Source of the DNA: Candidatus Pyrohabitans jungbluthii
GTDB taxonomy: Archaea > Hydrothermarchaeota > Hydrothermarchaeia > Hydrothermarchaeales > BMS3B
Length of the DNA stretch: 64,000 nucleotides
Reading direction: 5' to 3'
NCBI GenBank assembly: GCA_002010065.2
Contig: MTMD02000007.1
Location: forward strand, 13,113-77,112
In this document: positions 1 through 10,003 of the stretch, piece after piece
How the letters are laid out: each line of letters starts with the position of its first letter
Numbering within the stretch: position 1 is the first letter of the stretch
Notes under the pieces: model-generated
Database searches by the model: none
Told to the model about the DNA's origin: nothing
Seen by the model: only the letters and a program-made list of their open reading frames with translations
Translations under genes and position numbers: made by a program

Positions 1-426
1 CGCGTTACACTGGTGCACCGCCGCAGCGAGTTCCGTGCGATTGCGAGAAATGTGGAAAGGCTCCGCCAGAGCAGCGTGGAGGTGCTTCTAAACACAGAGC
101 TTGAAGAAATCGGCGGCGATGGAAAGGTAGAGTGGGTGAGGTTGCGAAGCGATGGCGAGAGCTTTACCCGCAGCGCCGAAGCAGTGGTGCTCGCCGTAGG
201 GCACGTGCCAAACACGGAGATCTTCGCCAAGCTTGGCTTGGATTGCGACAGCGATGGCAGGATTAAGACTGACGCCGCCCAGCGCACCAGCATCACTGGA
301 GTATACGCTGCTGGCGATATAGTCTCCGGCGTGGGGCATCTTGAGCTACTTGTAGTGGCGGTAGCTCAGGGAGCGGTGGCGGCGCACAACATCTATATGG
401 AGCTTTACGAGCCTTATTGGGCTTAA
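1..426 (+). CDS. Thioredoxin reductase-like FAD/NAD(P) oxidoreductase, C-terminal part
   Basis: The reading frame is open from the first base, so the gene begins outside the window; about 141 residues remain. They hold the end of the NAD(P)-binding domain (starting RVTLVHRR, the arginines typical of an NADPH-preferring pocket) and the closing FAD-binding motif TGVYAAGDIV followed by a helix with AVAQGAVAA, where family members contact the flavin. The order and spacing match thioredoxin-reductase-type pyridine nucleotide-disulfide oxidoreductases. The redox CxxC pair would lie upstream, so whether this is a true thioredoxin reductase or a ferredoxin/other flavin reductase cannot be settled. 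A thioredoxin-like gene is present 10 kb downstream but is not linked. Confidence 0.85.
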   Translation, partial: RVTLVHRRSEFRAIARNVERLRQSSVEVLLNTELEEIGGDGKVEWVRLRSDGESFTRSAEAVVLAVGHVPNTEIFAKLGLDCDSDGRIKTDAAQRTSITGVYAAGDIVSGVGHLELLVVAVAQGAVAAHNIYMELYEPYWA

Positions 427-514
427 AAATTGCAGGGAGAATAAGGCCCCCCTCCCCCCAATACAGGAAGGTTGGTACAGCCACTTAAGTAATTTTTCCG
501 AACATGTCAGGTGT

Positions 515-1132
515 TTAAAAATCAGGCTTTCTAATCATCTTGCTTTCAATAATCTGCAGAGTCTCGGAGAGGTAAGATTTGGAGACGTTGAGCTTCTCCG
601 CCAGCTGGGTTAAAGTTATCCTGCGGGGGTAGCTGTAGTATCCGTACTGTATAGCTTTTTTGAGAATATACTTCTGCCTCTTGGTTAAGCCATCGGAGTA
701 GGCTTCACCCGAGGCGTCCTTGTATATCCTGAATGGGTAGCCCACCTTTTTGAGGGAGTCGAGCAGAAAGTTCAGCGCTCTGGAGTTGGAGTACACCCTG
801 GCGCTGACTATGCCCCGCCTTATCACTATAGGGGTGAGCATAAGAATTTCCGCGCTGGCGAAGATGTGCACCGGGAGTACGCGAATAGCGTGGATTTCGA
901 ACACCACCGCATTGCGGCTCTTTGAGTATATGGAAATGCTCTTTGTGGAACTGCTCTTCTCCACATCGCGGAGAAATTCCTGTGTATCGTCGCCATCTGC
1001 CTTTACCAGGGCGATATAGCGCCTGTAGCCCACCCAGGCGAAGCTTATTATTGTGGCGGTTACGTTGTAGCTCCGGGTTAAATCCGTCCAGCACCCCTCC
1101 GGTGTGGGAAACTGAAAGGTGTACAGGGGCAT
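515..1132 (-). CDS. HTH_10 (bacterio-opsin-activator type) transcriptional regulator
   Basis: 205 aa. The last 55 residues form the archaeal HTH_10 domain: LTKRQKYILKKAIQYGYYSY, then PRRITLTQLAEKLNVSKS and YLSETL, the usual helix-turn-helix. The N-terminal 140 residues are a less conserved sensory/oligomerisation part of the sort found in Bat-like archaeal regulators. A TATA-like TATAAATAT on the minus strand about 30 nt before the ATG suggests a very short leader or leaderless transcript. It is convergent with the flavoprotein gene and divergent from the surface-protein operon, which it may control; that is inference from position only. The target and signal are unknown. Confidence 0.85.
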   Translation of the reverse strand: MPLYTFQFPTPEGCWTDLTRSYNVTATIISFAWVGYRRYIALVKADGDDTQEFLRDVEKSSSTKSISIYSKSRNAVVFEIHAIRVLPVHIFASAEILMLTPIVIRRGIVSARVYSNSRALNFLLDSLKKVGYPFRIYKDASGEAYSDGLTKRQKYILKKAIQYGYYSYPRRITLTQLAEKLNVSKSYLSETLQIIESKMIRKPDF

Positions 1133-1495
1133 GGGAGATACTATAAATTTTTGGTCATATTTATACCAAGCGGATGTGTCAGAGACTTAATGAAAACCCT
1201 GCCATGCTGGTTGCCTTACTATCGTTGAGAGGATATTTAGTGATTAACTAAAAAATATATCAACGTAGCACAACTAATTAAACTACCTATTATCCATAAT
1301 TTTTCTACTACTGAAACTATAAAGAAATTAATAATAAAATACCGCAGAAAAAAACAAGAGCTGCACTGAGATGTAGTAGAGACAAGTGTAAATTTAATTC
1401 TTGATAACACAGAAACCACACATTAGGGAAAAGTTTTTATAGGAGGATGTGAAGAAAAATAAGGAATAACTAGATATGGAAGGGGGTTTCGGGGA
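1133..1495. other. AT-rich divergent intergenic region with two promoters
   Basis: About 360 bases without a credible gene between the HTH_10 regulator and the surface-protein operon. Minus-strand TATA (around 1155-1164) serves the regulator. On the plus strand AAAAGTTTTTATAGG at about 1429-1443 looks like a BRE/TATA pair, placing transcription start near 1465-1470 and giving a short leader with a purine-rich GGGG just before the ATG of the large gene. A 60-aa hydrophobic minus-strand frame (1237-1419) lacks coding character. Confidence 0.6.
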
Positions 1496-4400
1496 ATGAG
1501 CTCAAGAAAGGGGGTACTCTCTCTAATTACCTTTGGTCTGGTAATGACCATGTTGTGGGGCGCGGTAAGCGCCTACCATCTAACCGCCTCTACGAGCAAG
1601 ATTCTGTACGAGAAGGCGGATTCACTGGTGATAAGTGGCACAGTGGAAACCAGTAGTTCAGTTACAGTTTACGTGGAAGTTTACAACTCCTCGGACAATC
1701 TTGTAGAAAGTGGGAATACTACAAGCGTTGCCGCGGGCAATATCTCCACTTTCTCGGTGTCCATACCTCTGGCAAACTTCTCACCGGGCAGCTATTATGC
1801 ACTGGTTTACCACACACCTGGCGACAGCGTCAGGCTTGAGTTCGATGTTGTGGAGAAGATAGTGCTCTTCAAGATCCGTCTTATCAACTCTTCTGATAGC
1901 GTCGTGATGGTTAACACCAGCACCGTAGTGACTGATGCCGGCTACCTAGGCGGTAACTTCTCCGATTTCCTTGCGGCTGGCTACGAGGTGCACTACGGCA
2001 ACCGTAACGTGCTCGAAGGCGGCAAGCTTGCCCACTTTGTACTTGTGAATGAGAGTGCCCCCGATGTATTCGATACCGTATACGTGGACGACGACCCGCG
2101 ATTTGAGCTGTACAATTCTCTTGAGGACAACTCCTCTTCACCAATGGTTGAAACCCCCCTGAAGAAGGGCGATTCCGTTGGGGATTATATCGTCGCTGAT
2201 ATTGAGTTCACTTCCGGCAACAAGGTGCTCCTCGCCAAGCCGCGCTCCTCACCGATTTATACAGGCGGCGAAAAGGTGTACTTCATGGTGGTGGCGAGGG
2301 ATAAGGTGGGCAACATCCTCAGCGGCGAGAGCATTAAGGTTGACCTGCGCTACTCCAACGGCACGATTATCTCCTCCACCTCCGGCGTAATTCAGAACGG
2401 CTACTTCGTCGGGAACTTCACAGCTCCCGACCTCGCCGGGACGTATTTAATAACTGTAAACAACACCCTTGGGATGGAGGTCTTCAGTGTAGAAGCCTTC
2501 AAGCTCTTCGGGAAGATTACTGATATAAACGACAATCCAACGGCGGTTTTTGCTCCCAATCCTGTAGTGAAGCTTACCGCCATAGCCAAGGACTTAAACG
2601 GCAACCTGCTCACCCTGAACAGCGCCCAGGCAAGAGTGGTGTATCCCAACGGTACGCAGACTACAGTGCAGCTCAGCCAGACTGAGCAGGGGCTATATTC
2701 GGGAGAACTAGACCTTAAGGGTGCGCCTACAGGCGACTACGGCGTAACCTTCCGCGGAAGCTATGGCTCTACCACTCAGGAGGTCTCCCTTGGCTTCACC
2801 ATCGCAGAGAGCAGGGCGGAGCTTTACGCGGTGAATGTGGAGTTCTTAGACCAGGTGGATGAAGGTGGCATATTCGTGAGCGCCTTCCACCCGCAGAAAG
2901 ACGTAACCCTGCTTGCGATTCTCAGCGATGTTACGAAGGGCGGGCTAATGGCTTCTGGTCCTGAAGGGGCGGGTATCATAGACATAGACGACCCCTCAAC
3001 ATCAGAGGACGAGTGCAACACCAGCGTTGAGCTGATAGAGCTTAAGGACGACCGTGAGGTTTCATACCTGGGCAACGTCACTGTGCAGATAATGAACCTC
3101 TCCAACTTTATGAACTACCTCGCACAGTCGGGAGTTCAGCCTGGTGACGAAGGCCCGCCTAAGGAGATGCTGAGCCAGTGTATGGTGGTTATTAGCAACC
3201 TCTCCAAGCAGGGCGCCTACAGGGCTAAGGTGAGGATTACCCACAACAGCGAAAGCAGCGTCGCCGGCACGACCTTCGGGGTGCAGGAGCTCTACGCCTA
3301 CGGCTCCACCGTAGATTTCAAGGGCGAAGAGTTTGGATTTAACACTCCAAACTCAACAATAAGGGTAAAGCTCCACGTGCAGGACCTGCTCACTAGAGAG
3401 TTCCTCCCGCCCGAGAGCATCATAAGCGCCAATATAGTAAGTTTAAGGCGGGAGTTCCCGAGCTTCCAAGATGTGCCAGTGAGCGATATTGCAACCACTG
3501 TTGAGGTCAACGGGGGTGTACTCTCATTTAAGGCGCCCAACATGGAGGGCTTCTTCTCCATGAAGTTCAGGTTCAAGGCGAATGTGAGCAACAAAATTAA
3601 GGAGGGCGTGGGCAGCGCCTTCTTCATGCTCAAGAAGTACATCATCTGGGCGGAGCCCCAGTGCACAGGCGGCGGCTTTGGACCGTGTGTGTTCTCCGGC
3701 AAGGGCAACGTATCCCTCAAGGTGTACATCGCAGACAGCAGCAAAGGTTCGCTCCTCGACAGAGGCGCTACCTCCTCTGCGCTGTGCTCCACCTGCGACG
3801 GCTTGGCGGTAAAAATAAGCATGCTCAGAAACGACCAGCTGGGTAAGGAAATTCCATCCTCGGAGTTTACAATCTACGGCGGCAGCGTTACCAACGGTAC
3901 GGCAACGCTCAACATAAGCTCCACCACCGGAGGTCTCACCTCCGGGTGGTACGGTGCCGACATAGAGGTGTACAATCCCGCCGATCCCAACGAGAGCTAC
4001 TTCGGCTTCGGCTGGTTTGAGGTGCGAAACTTCTTCGTTGAGGTTATGCCTGTCAGCGTGGACAAAGCGACGGGCAACCTCACCGCCAGTTGGGGCTGGG
4101 AAGGCAACACCTACGCGGTTAACCAGTCGATAGCCTTTGCGGTGATACCGCGCGACCCCTTCAACTGGGGTATCCTGCCCATTCAGAATGTGACCATCGC
4201 CAGCGTGCAGCGCGTTGATATGTGGCCGCCGGTGGAGGCGAATTACAAGCTTGTGGACATCTCCAATAAGCTGGTTTATATTGACATGGGCGGGTTTAAA
4301 CAGGGTGTGAATGTGACGGTAGTAAACATCACCGGCATTGAAAAGGAGGGCTCCTACAGGGTCAACGTCAAGGTGACCACCGCAAATGGCTCCGACATAG

Positions 4401-7327
4401 GCACCATGTGGTTCGACGTGGCGAGCTTTCAGGTTAATGTCTACTACCGCGGCATGTATGAGTGGCCGCCCACCTTCGGAAGCAATGAGAACCTGACGGT
4501 GAATGTCACCGCATTTGAATTTGATGGCTCACCTCACGAGCTTAATCAGAATGAGACGCGCTTAGCCGGCTTCTTCGACATAAAGCGCGGACGCCCGCTG
4601 AAACGCAACTATACCACAGTCTGCTCAGCAAATTCGTGCAACATCAGCATAGACCTCTCTGGCTTGGAGAGCGGCGAGTACGAGGCGAGGTTGAAGATCG
4701 TCGATACGAAAGGTGCTGAGAAGGAAACGGGCGTGTGGTTCATGGTGCGCAACCTGATAATAGCAGTGCCCAGCATCGAAGAAGCATGGCTGTGGCAGAG
4801 CGATACCGCGAAGAAGGAGATAAGGCTGGACGAGTTCATAGACACAAATATATTTGGTGAACTTGTGCCACCACCGGGCAACCACTCCAGCAACTACTCG
4901 GGCTGCGTTGACAACATGATAGAAGACCCAGGATTCTTCTGGGAGCTGAACATTTCCCAGCGCCAGATGTGCTTCTTCCACAACACCACCCACCTTTGGG
5001 TTAGCTTAAATGCGAACTTCTCCAACGCGAGCGGCTCCGCGCCGGTGGGTGGGATAATAACCGACCCGTATGGTGGCAAGTGGAAGGTGGATAACCTGAA
5101 CAAGGAGAAGGTCACTCTGCGCGGCATCAATGTGCTCGCAAAGACGGGTGCATGGCTCAACGCCTCACTCTCCAAGAGCGGAATAATAAAGCTGGGCAGG
5201 ATGGAGGAGCAGTGGCTGGGAGGCTGGGATCCCAGCACGGGAATGCCGCGTGGGCTCGACCTGAATGGCGATGGCTACACTAATGGCACTGCCTACATAG
5301 CGATTGCAGACTCGGTCACAGCCGGAATCTACGACACCCTGTTCTTCTCCTTCGATGGCAACTTCACCAGCTACGGCTCCGTGAATGACGCTCCTGCTCA
5401 GCGAACCTTCGCCAACGGCAAATTTACACTCCTCAGCATAGACCCGCGCGCCGACAGGGTGAGGATATACACCAGAAGCAAGGGCGACTGGGCAGAGCTG
5501 GGTGACGTCCGTCTTGGCGATGTGGTAAACGTACCGGTGATGGTGACACAACCTGATGGCACTCCTGTGGAGGTGAACGTCACCATAAGGCATGTGAGGA
5601 AGGAGAGCCTCACGGGTCCGCCACAGTTCATAACCCTCTCTTCTCCTGAGACTACCAGCATAAATGGCACCGGCGAGGTGCAGTTCAACCTAAGCAAGCA
5701 CAACCTGGGTTCTGGCATATATGCCTTTGAGATAGAGGTGCAGGTTGGCGATACTGTGGAGATACTCGAGGAGTGGATGTGGCCTCGGGTAACTGTGCGC
5801 GCCTTCCTGGTGAGTAGTGACCAGGGCGCTGCCGCATACGTGGGCGAGTTCAAGCCTCTGCCAACCTACGCCTTCGACTGGAGAACCTACGGAGGAGACA
5901 TACCTCAGCTGTTTGAGGTGACAGGTGGGGTCAACTTCTCCATGGTGATGGACCATTTCTATGGCTTAGGATCTCCTTTGAGCGGTTGCACAGAGCCAAG
6001 TGATGCAGGAAGCGGTACCAACTACACCATAGAAAGCCAGTTCCTGAGAGACACCAACTCCGGCTACTACTACTATCTGACCACCGCCAACGCCAGCACG
6101 CTCTGGATAAAGAAGGGCAACTGCAACTTTACCAGCGGCGCTACCGTGAAGAGCGTGAATGAGTCCATAAACATAACCCTGAACGGCAGAACCTACATGA
6201 TGAGTGTGCTCGCCGCTGACGCCAACGCGGGCGGTCAGGCGCTCGTGGTAATAGGCGTGAGGGAGGACAACCTCAATCCGAATATCCTCAACAATCCGCT
6301 GACGCAGGATGGCGGCAAGCGCTGGAACATTGTGTCCTTCAATATAGGCGGCACGACGTACAACGCAATCCTCGCGAATGCGAGCGTGGACTATCCAATG
6401 TGCGACATCTGGTGGATACCCGACTGCGCAAAGGCGGCATACTTCACCACCGATGGCAACTACTCCGCATCGCAAGAAACGCTGATAGGCGAGGAGATAA
6501 TGCCGGGCAGCGAACTCTACCTCGCCAGGATAGGAGCTTCGCCATGGGACGGCATAGTTATTGCAAACTCGTCGCAGGTTGGAGTCATGCCTGGACTCGA
6601 CATAATCGTGGAAGACAACTACAATGCGACGTTCGCAGCGTTAAACGAGAGCCAGCTCAGTGTTGACCTGAACCTAGACAACGACACCAGCGATGTGTTC
6701 TACGCCGTAACCTTCGACGACTATCCGGATGGAACCGCCAAGGCGACCAGCATACTTGTAGACGATGACCTCAACATCACCCAGGACTGGTGGGGAGAGG
6801 GCTGGAATGGGTCCCTGATAATCAACCCCAAGGACTTCTACGGCAATGAGAGCGGAACCGCGGAGGTCAGGGGCAACATGCCCACCGCAATGTGGGGAGG
6901 TTCCCTAGGATTTGCACCCTGGAACGACTTCATGCCGTATGAGGAACAGCCGTGGTGGGACATAAAGATGTACAACGGCACCCACATGCTGCTGATGAAG
7001 AACAAGTGGTCCATCAAGCCAGAGGAAAACATGACCTTTGTAATCCGTGCATACGACTTCGATCAGAAGCCTATTGTGAGTGCAAACCTCACCGTTGATA
7101 AGGTTGTGATGTTCACACCTCTGGGTCCGAAAGTGCTGGAAGAGGGCACCCACTACGTCCTCAACAAAGTGCAGGATACCACAGATGCGAATGGCTATGG
7201 AATAATCACAATCGCTCCCAAAGACGGCACCTGGGAATACGGTGACTACATGGTGACCATCACCGTTACCAAGAGCGGAGGCAGCGAGAGGGTTGATATG
7301 TGGTTCCAGGTAGGAGGTGGGTGGTAA
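1496..7327 (+). CDS. Giant exported Ig-like / macroglobulin-like surface glycoprotein (possible S-layer or cell-surface protein)
   Basis: 1943 aa. Residues 1-26 are a Sec signal peptide (basic SSRK, hydrophobic core, cleavage near VSA-YH). The body is a chain of beta-rich repeats resembling MG2/bacterial Ig domains, with recurring patterns such as YTGGEKVYFMVVARDKVGN and GTYLITVNN. There are several dozen N-x-S/T sequons, paired-cysteine inserts (for example CTGGGFGPC and CDIWWIPDC), and one calcium-loop-like DLNGDGYTNG. No C-terminal membrane helix or sorting signal is present; it ends VDMWFQVGGGW. The next gene starts 2 nt after its stop and carries the membrane anchor, so the two probably form a surface complex. 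Likely glycosylated by products like those of the 48-64 kb island (inference). Specific function unknown. Confidence 0.8.
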   Translation: MSSRKGVLSLITFGLVMTMLWGAVSAYHLTASTSKILYEKADSLVISGTVETSSSVTVYVEVYNSSDNLVESGNTTSVAAGNISTFSVSIPLANFSPGSYYALVYHTPGDSVRLEFDVVEKIVLFKIRLINSSDSVVMVNTSTVVTDAGYLGGNFSDFLAAGYEVHYGNRNVLEGGKLAHFVLVNESAPDVFDTVYVDDDPRFELYNSLEDNSSSPMVETPLKKGDSVGDYIVADIEFTSGNKVLLAKPRSSPIYTGGEKVYFMVVARDKVGNILSGESIKVDLRYSNGTIISSTSGVIQNGYFVGNFTAPDLAGTYLITVNNTLGMEVFSVEAFKLFGKITDINDNPTAVFAPNPVVKLTAIAKDLNGNLLTLNSAQARVVYPNGTQTTVQLSQTEQGLYSGELDLKGAPTGDYGVTFRGSYGSTTQEVSLGFTIAESRAELYAVNVEFLDQVDEGGIFVSAFHPQKDVTLLAILSDVTKGGLMASGPEGAGIIDIDDPSTSEDECNTSVELIELKDDREVSYLGNVTVQIMNLSNFMNYLAQSGVQPGDEGPPKEMLSQCMVVISNLSKQGAYRAKVRITHNSESSVAGTTFGVQELYAYGSTVDFKGEEFGFNTPNSTIRVKLHVQDLLTREFLPPESIISANIVSLRREFPSFQDVPVSDIATTVEVNGGVLSFKAPNMEGFFSMKFRFKANVSNKIKEGVGSAFFMLKKYIIWAEPQCTGGGFGPCVFSGKGNVSLKVYIADSSKGSLLDRGATSSALCSTCDGLAVKISMLRNDQLGKEIPSSEFTIYGGSVTNGTATLNISSTTGGLTSGWYGADIEVYNPADPNESYFGFGWFEVRNFFVEVMPVSVDKATGNLTASWGWEGNTYAVNQSIAFAVIPRDPFNWGILPIQNVTIASVQRVDMWPPVEANYKLVDISNKLVYIDMGGFKQGVNVTVVNITGIEKEGSYRVNVKVTTANGSDIGTMWFDVASFQVNVYYRGMYEWPPTFGSNENLTVNVTAFEFDGSPHELNQNETRLAGFFDIKRGRPLKRNYTTVCSANSCNISIDLSGLESGEYEARLKIVDTKGAEKETGVWFMVRNLIIAVPSIEEAWLWQSDTAKKEIRLDEFIDTNIFGELVPPPGNHSSNYSGCVDNMIEDPGFFWELNISQRQMCFFHNTTHLWVSLNANFSNASGSAPVGGIITDPYGGKWKVDNLNKEKVTLRGINVLAKTGAWLNASLSKSGIIKLGRMEEQWLGGWDPSTGMPRGLDLNGDGYTNGTAYIAIADSVTAGIYDTLFFSFDGNFTSYGSVNDAPAQRTFANGKFTLLSIDPRADRVRIYTRSKGDWAELGDVRLGDVVNVPVMVTQPDGTPVEVNVTIRHVRKESLTGPPQFITLSSPETTSINGTGEVQFNLSKHNLGSGIYAFEIEVQVGDTVEILEEWMWPRVTVRAFLVSSDQGAAAYVGEFKPLPTYAFDWRTYGGDIPQLFEVTGGVNFSMVMDHFYGLGSPLSGCTEPSDAGSGTNYTIESQFLRDTNSGYYYYLTTANASTLWIKKGNCNFTSGATVKSVNESINITLNGRTYMMSVLAADANAGGQALVVIGVREDNLNPNILNNPLTQDGGKRWNIVSFNIGGTTYNAILANASVDYPMCDIWWIPDCAKAAYFTTDGNYSASQETLIGEEIMPGSELYLARIGASPWDGIVIANSSQVGVMPGLDIIVEDNYNATFAALNESQLSVDLNLDNDTSDVFYAVTFDDYPDGTAKATSILVDDDLNITQDWWGEGWNGSLIINPKDFYGNESGTAEVRGNMPTAMWGGSLGFAPWNDFMPYEEQPWWDIKMYNGTHMLLMKNKWSIKPEENMTFVIRAYDFDQKPIVSANLTVDKVVMFTPLGPKVLEEGTHYVLNKVQDTTDANGYGIITIAPKDGTWEYGDYMVTITVTKSGGSERVDMWFQVGGGW

Positions 7328-7329
7328 AG

Positions 7330-8781
7330 ATGAGGCTTATAACATTTGCAGCGCTCCTGCTGGCGATTCTCACCATTCCCGGTGTATACGCGGCTACTGT
7401 TACGGTGTCCCAGTCAGGTGCAGACCCGGGAACAGTGATGAAGGGGAGGTACTTCACAATTACCGTTTCCGGTTTGAGCGGTAGCGGCACAGTCTCCTTG
7501 ATAAACCTGCCCTCCGGTATAAGCGTGGAGGAGGGCACCACAAAGTCCTTCAGCTCAGGCACGAGTAGTGTTTCGTGGACCACCGCAATAGCAAGCCAGA
7601 CACTCACCGGGCAGAAGATACAGGTTAGCATAAGCACCACGGGTTCGCCCACAACCGCTGAGTCGGATGCCTTCGACATAGTGCTTCCCCCTTCGCTGGA
7701 GGCGAGCGTTACTCCCACTTCTTTCTCAGATCCAAGCGGTGATAAGAGCCTGCAGCTAACCATAAAGAACTGGGGCGAAACCACAGCTCGAGACGTGGTG
7801 GTGGCAATCTCACTGCCCTCGGGGGTGACCATTAAATCTGGAAGCGCAAGTCAGGTAATCTCAACGATACTCGGCGGCACAGGTGGAAGCGGTGAGAGCA
7901 AGGGCGTATCCTGGACTCTCAGCTTCAGCAGCAGCGTTACCAACAGCAGCATAAACATCTCCATAACGCCGTCAAATGCCGATGCCAAGAGTGTCAGCAT
8001 ACCTATAACTGTTACCACAACTACGACAATTACAACCCCAACAACTACTACAGGAGGAGGCGGTCCATCTGAGAAACCGAACATTAAGGAAATACCAAAG
8101 CTACTCACCGGCAAGTCCTACCTTGTGGTATTCGATGAGAAGTACGTGCCAGACATTGCAAGCATAGAGATATTCGCATCCCGAGACCAGTTTTACACCA
8201 CTATTTCGGTTGACACGTATCAAGAGAAACCAAACTGGGTGGTATTCGACGACGCCCCGGGCAAAATCTACCGCTACTTCAGGATAAAGTACAGCAAGCC
8301 CAACACCTACATCGAAAAGGCTAAGATAGCCTTCAAATTAAACATCACCTGGCTCAAGGTTAACGACATAGACCCCTCGACGGTGGTCATGTACCGCCTC
8401 AGCGACACCAAAGAGTGGGAGAAGCTTCCAACCACGCCGGAGAAGGCTGAAGGCGGTTATATATACTACACCGCAGAGACTCCAGGCTTCAGCTGGTTTG
8501 CGGTGTCAGCGCAGGAGAAGAGTGGCTTCAGGGACATATTCGCAGAGGCGGACGGTGTCAAACCCGAGCCAACGCCAGCGCCCACACCTGAGCCCGAGGA
8601 GAAGCCCGTTGTGACGCTTCCGCCGGTAGAGACCAAGCCGCCTGTGACAACGCCGAAGCCCAAGCCCACGCCAAAGGTGGAAGAGAAGAAGCCAGAGAAA
8701 AAGGGTATCTGCGGTCCCACTCTGGTTGCGGTTATAGCGGCACTTCCTGTGTTTCTGGGGAGGGGAAGGTTAAGAAATTAG
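7330..8781 (+). CDS. PGF-pre-PGF domain surface protein with CGP-CTERM-like anchor
   Basis: 483 aa from the ATG that follows the upstream stop by 2 nt. Signal peptide at residues 1-21 (ends GVYAA). Two beta-rich domains follow, the second COG1361/CARDB-like (LTIKNWGETTARDVVVAISL). A Thr-rich, glycine-ended linker leads to a domain matching the archaeal PGF-pre-PGF family: LVVFDEK, SIEIFASR, then AKIAFKLNITWLKVNDIDPS and TPGFSWFAVSA. A proline-rich stalk leads to a C-terminal KKGICGPTLVAVIAALPVFL plus basic tail, which fits the CGP-CTERM sorting signal (invariant Cys-Gly-Pro, one helix, basic end) known from Thermococcaceae. Such tails are thought to be cleaved and replaced by a lipid via an archaeosortase-like route. 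It probably anchors the giant surface protein encoded upstream. Confidence 0.85.
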   Translation: MRLITFAALLLAILTIPGVYAATVTVSQSGADPGTVMKGRYFTITVSGLSGSGTVSLINLPSGISVEEGTTKSFSSGTSSVSWTTAIASQTLTGQKIQVSISTTGSPTTAESDAFDIVLPPSLEASVTPTSFSDPSGDKSLQLTIKNWGETTARDVVVAISLPSGVTIKSGSASQVISTILGGTGGSGESKGVSWTLSFSSSVTNSSINISITPSNADAKSVSIPITVTTTTTITTPTTTTGGGGPSEKPNIKEIPKLLTGKSYLVVFDEKYVPDIASIEIFASRDQFYTTISVDTYQEKPNWVVFDDAPGKIYRYFRIKYSKPNTYIEKAKIAFKLNITWLKVNDIDPSTVVMYRLSDTKEWEKLPTTPEKAEGGYIYYTAETPGFSWFAVSAQEKSGFRDIFAEADGVKPEPTPAPTPEPEEKPVVTLPPVETKPPVTTPKPKPTPKVEEKKPEKKGICGPTLVAVIAALPVFLGRGRLRN

Positions 8782-8812
8782 GCCGCCCGCCCCCTTCCCA
8801 TTTTTCAGGTAT

Positions 8813-9958
8813 CTAAGTTTTCTCCTCACCCAGCCAAACCACCTTCGCCTTACTCGCCATCTCCTCTGCAAGCGCGTCAACATTAAGCCCTGCCTCAGCT
8901 TTTTCTGCCCTCTCTACCGTCGCCTTTGTCACAGGCTTTAGAGGAGGACCCAGGCAGCAGTTGGCAGGGCGAATTGAAATTTCGTAGGTGCCTATTTTCT
9001 TAGCCAGAGAGATTATCTCATCCTTATCCATTCCTATCAGGGGGCGCAGCACTGGCATGGTAGCAGCCCTGGAAATCGACGCGAGGTTGGCAAGCGTCTG
9101 CGATGCCACCTGTCCAAGGCTCTCACCGGTTACCAGAGCCAGAGCCTTCTCCTGCCTTGCTACCTTCTCCGCCACACGGTACATCATGCGCTTGCACAGC
9201 ACACAACCCATGCGGTAGTCTTCCACCTTCAAAAGCTGGATGAGCACGTCGCCGTAGGGTACGAGGTATGTCTTTATCGGCTCCCCCACCCAGGTGGAAA
9301 GAGCCTTAATTGAGTCAACCGCTCGCCTTGGGGTGCGCTCATCCACGAGAGGCGTGGGGTCCATGAACAGAGCTACCACTTCAGCGCCGCGGCGCATCAT
9401 CAGCCAGGCAGCGACAGGTGAATCAATACCCCCGCTAACCAGCGCGAGCACTTTACCCTGGGTCGCGTACGGTAAGCCGCCCACTCCAGCGATTACCTCG
9501 TCGAAGAGGTAGGCACGGTCGCCGCGAATTTCGATGAAAATCTCCTTCTCCGGTGCCTTGAGGTCCACCTTAGCGCCAGTCGCCTCAACTATCTGCCTGC
9601 CGAGCTCCCTTGCCACGTCGATGCTCCTGTATGCGTGCTTCCCTTCCCTGCGCACGCGAAGGGCGAAGGTGTCTTCGCTTGAGATTCGCCTCAGCGCGTA
9701 CTCCACCCCTGCCTTCATCAGCTCATCAAAATCTGCGCTCGCTACCTCAGCGAGAGAGGTTGAAGCCACGCCAAAGACGCGACTCGCCTTTACCGCGTCT
9801 TCGCGAGAGTCTGAGTGGATGAAGATTCGTCCCCACTCCCGGGTTATCTTCACCTCGCCGAGCACGCGCTTCAGATGAGCAATAAGGGCGCGCTCCATCT
9901 CCATGCGCACAGGCTTCGATTTTAACCCTATCTCGCTGTACCTGACTATTATCACCAT
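8813..9958 (-). CDS. thiI: ThiI, tRNA 4-thiouridine synthase, archaeal type without rhodanese domain
   Basis: 381 aa. N-terminal ferredoxin-like plus THUMP domain (about 1-160) followed by a PP-loop ATP pyrophosphatase domain with SGGIDS at 175-180. A CxxC (GCVLCKR, Cys252/Cys255) and the later NCCLGPP supply cysteines; the E. coli-type rhodanese domain is absent, as usual in archaea, where an Fe-S cluster or direct sulfide use is proposed. It adenylates U8 of tRNA and inserts sulfur. The ATG lies about 25 nt after a TATA box (ATTTTATAAA), pointing to a leaderless mRNA. Convergent with the surface operon. Confidence 0.95.
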   Translation of the reverse strand: MVIIVRYSEIGLKSKPVRMEMERALIAHLKRVLGEVKITREWGRIFIHSDSREDAVKASRVFGVASTSLAEVASADFDELMKAGVEYALRRISSEDTFALRVRREGKHAYRSIDVARELGRQIVEATGAKVDLKAPEKEIFIEIRGDRAYLFDEVIAGVGGLPYATQGKVLALVSGGIDSPVAAWLMMRRGAEVVALFMDPTPLVDERTPRRAVDSIKALSTWVGEPIKTYLVPYGDVLIQLLKVEDYRMGCVLCKRMMYRVAEKVARQEKALALVTGESLGQVASQTLANLASISRAATMPVLRPLIGMDKDEIISLAKKIGTYEISIRPANCCLGPPLKPVTKATVERAEKAEAGLNVDALAEEMASKAKVVWLGEEKT

Positions 9959-9980
9959 AACCCCAGCCGAAAGCTCAACG

Positions 9981-9990
9981 TTTATAAAAT
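9981..9990 (-). promoter_or_regulatory. TATA box of thiI
   Basis: Minus-strand ATTTTATAAA centred about 27 nt ahead of the thiI start codon, the normal archaeal TATA-to-TSS distance, so the transcript probably starts at or near the ATG. Confidence 0.6.
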
Positions 9991-10003
9991 ATGCTCCTCG
10001 CAG

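Noticed and set aside
1237-1419. 60-aa hydrophobic minus-strand frame
   Set aside because: AT-rich intergenic sequence; no ribosome-binding site and no recognisable family.
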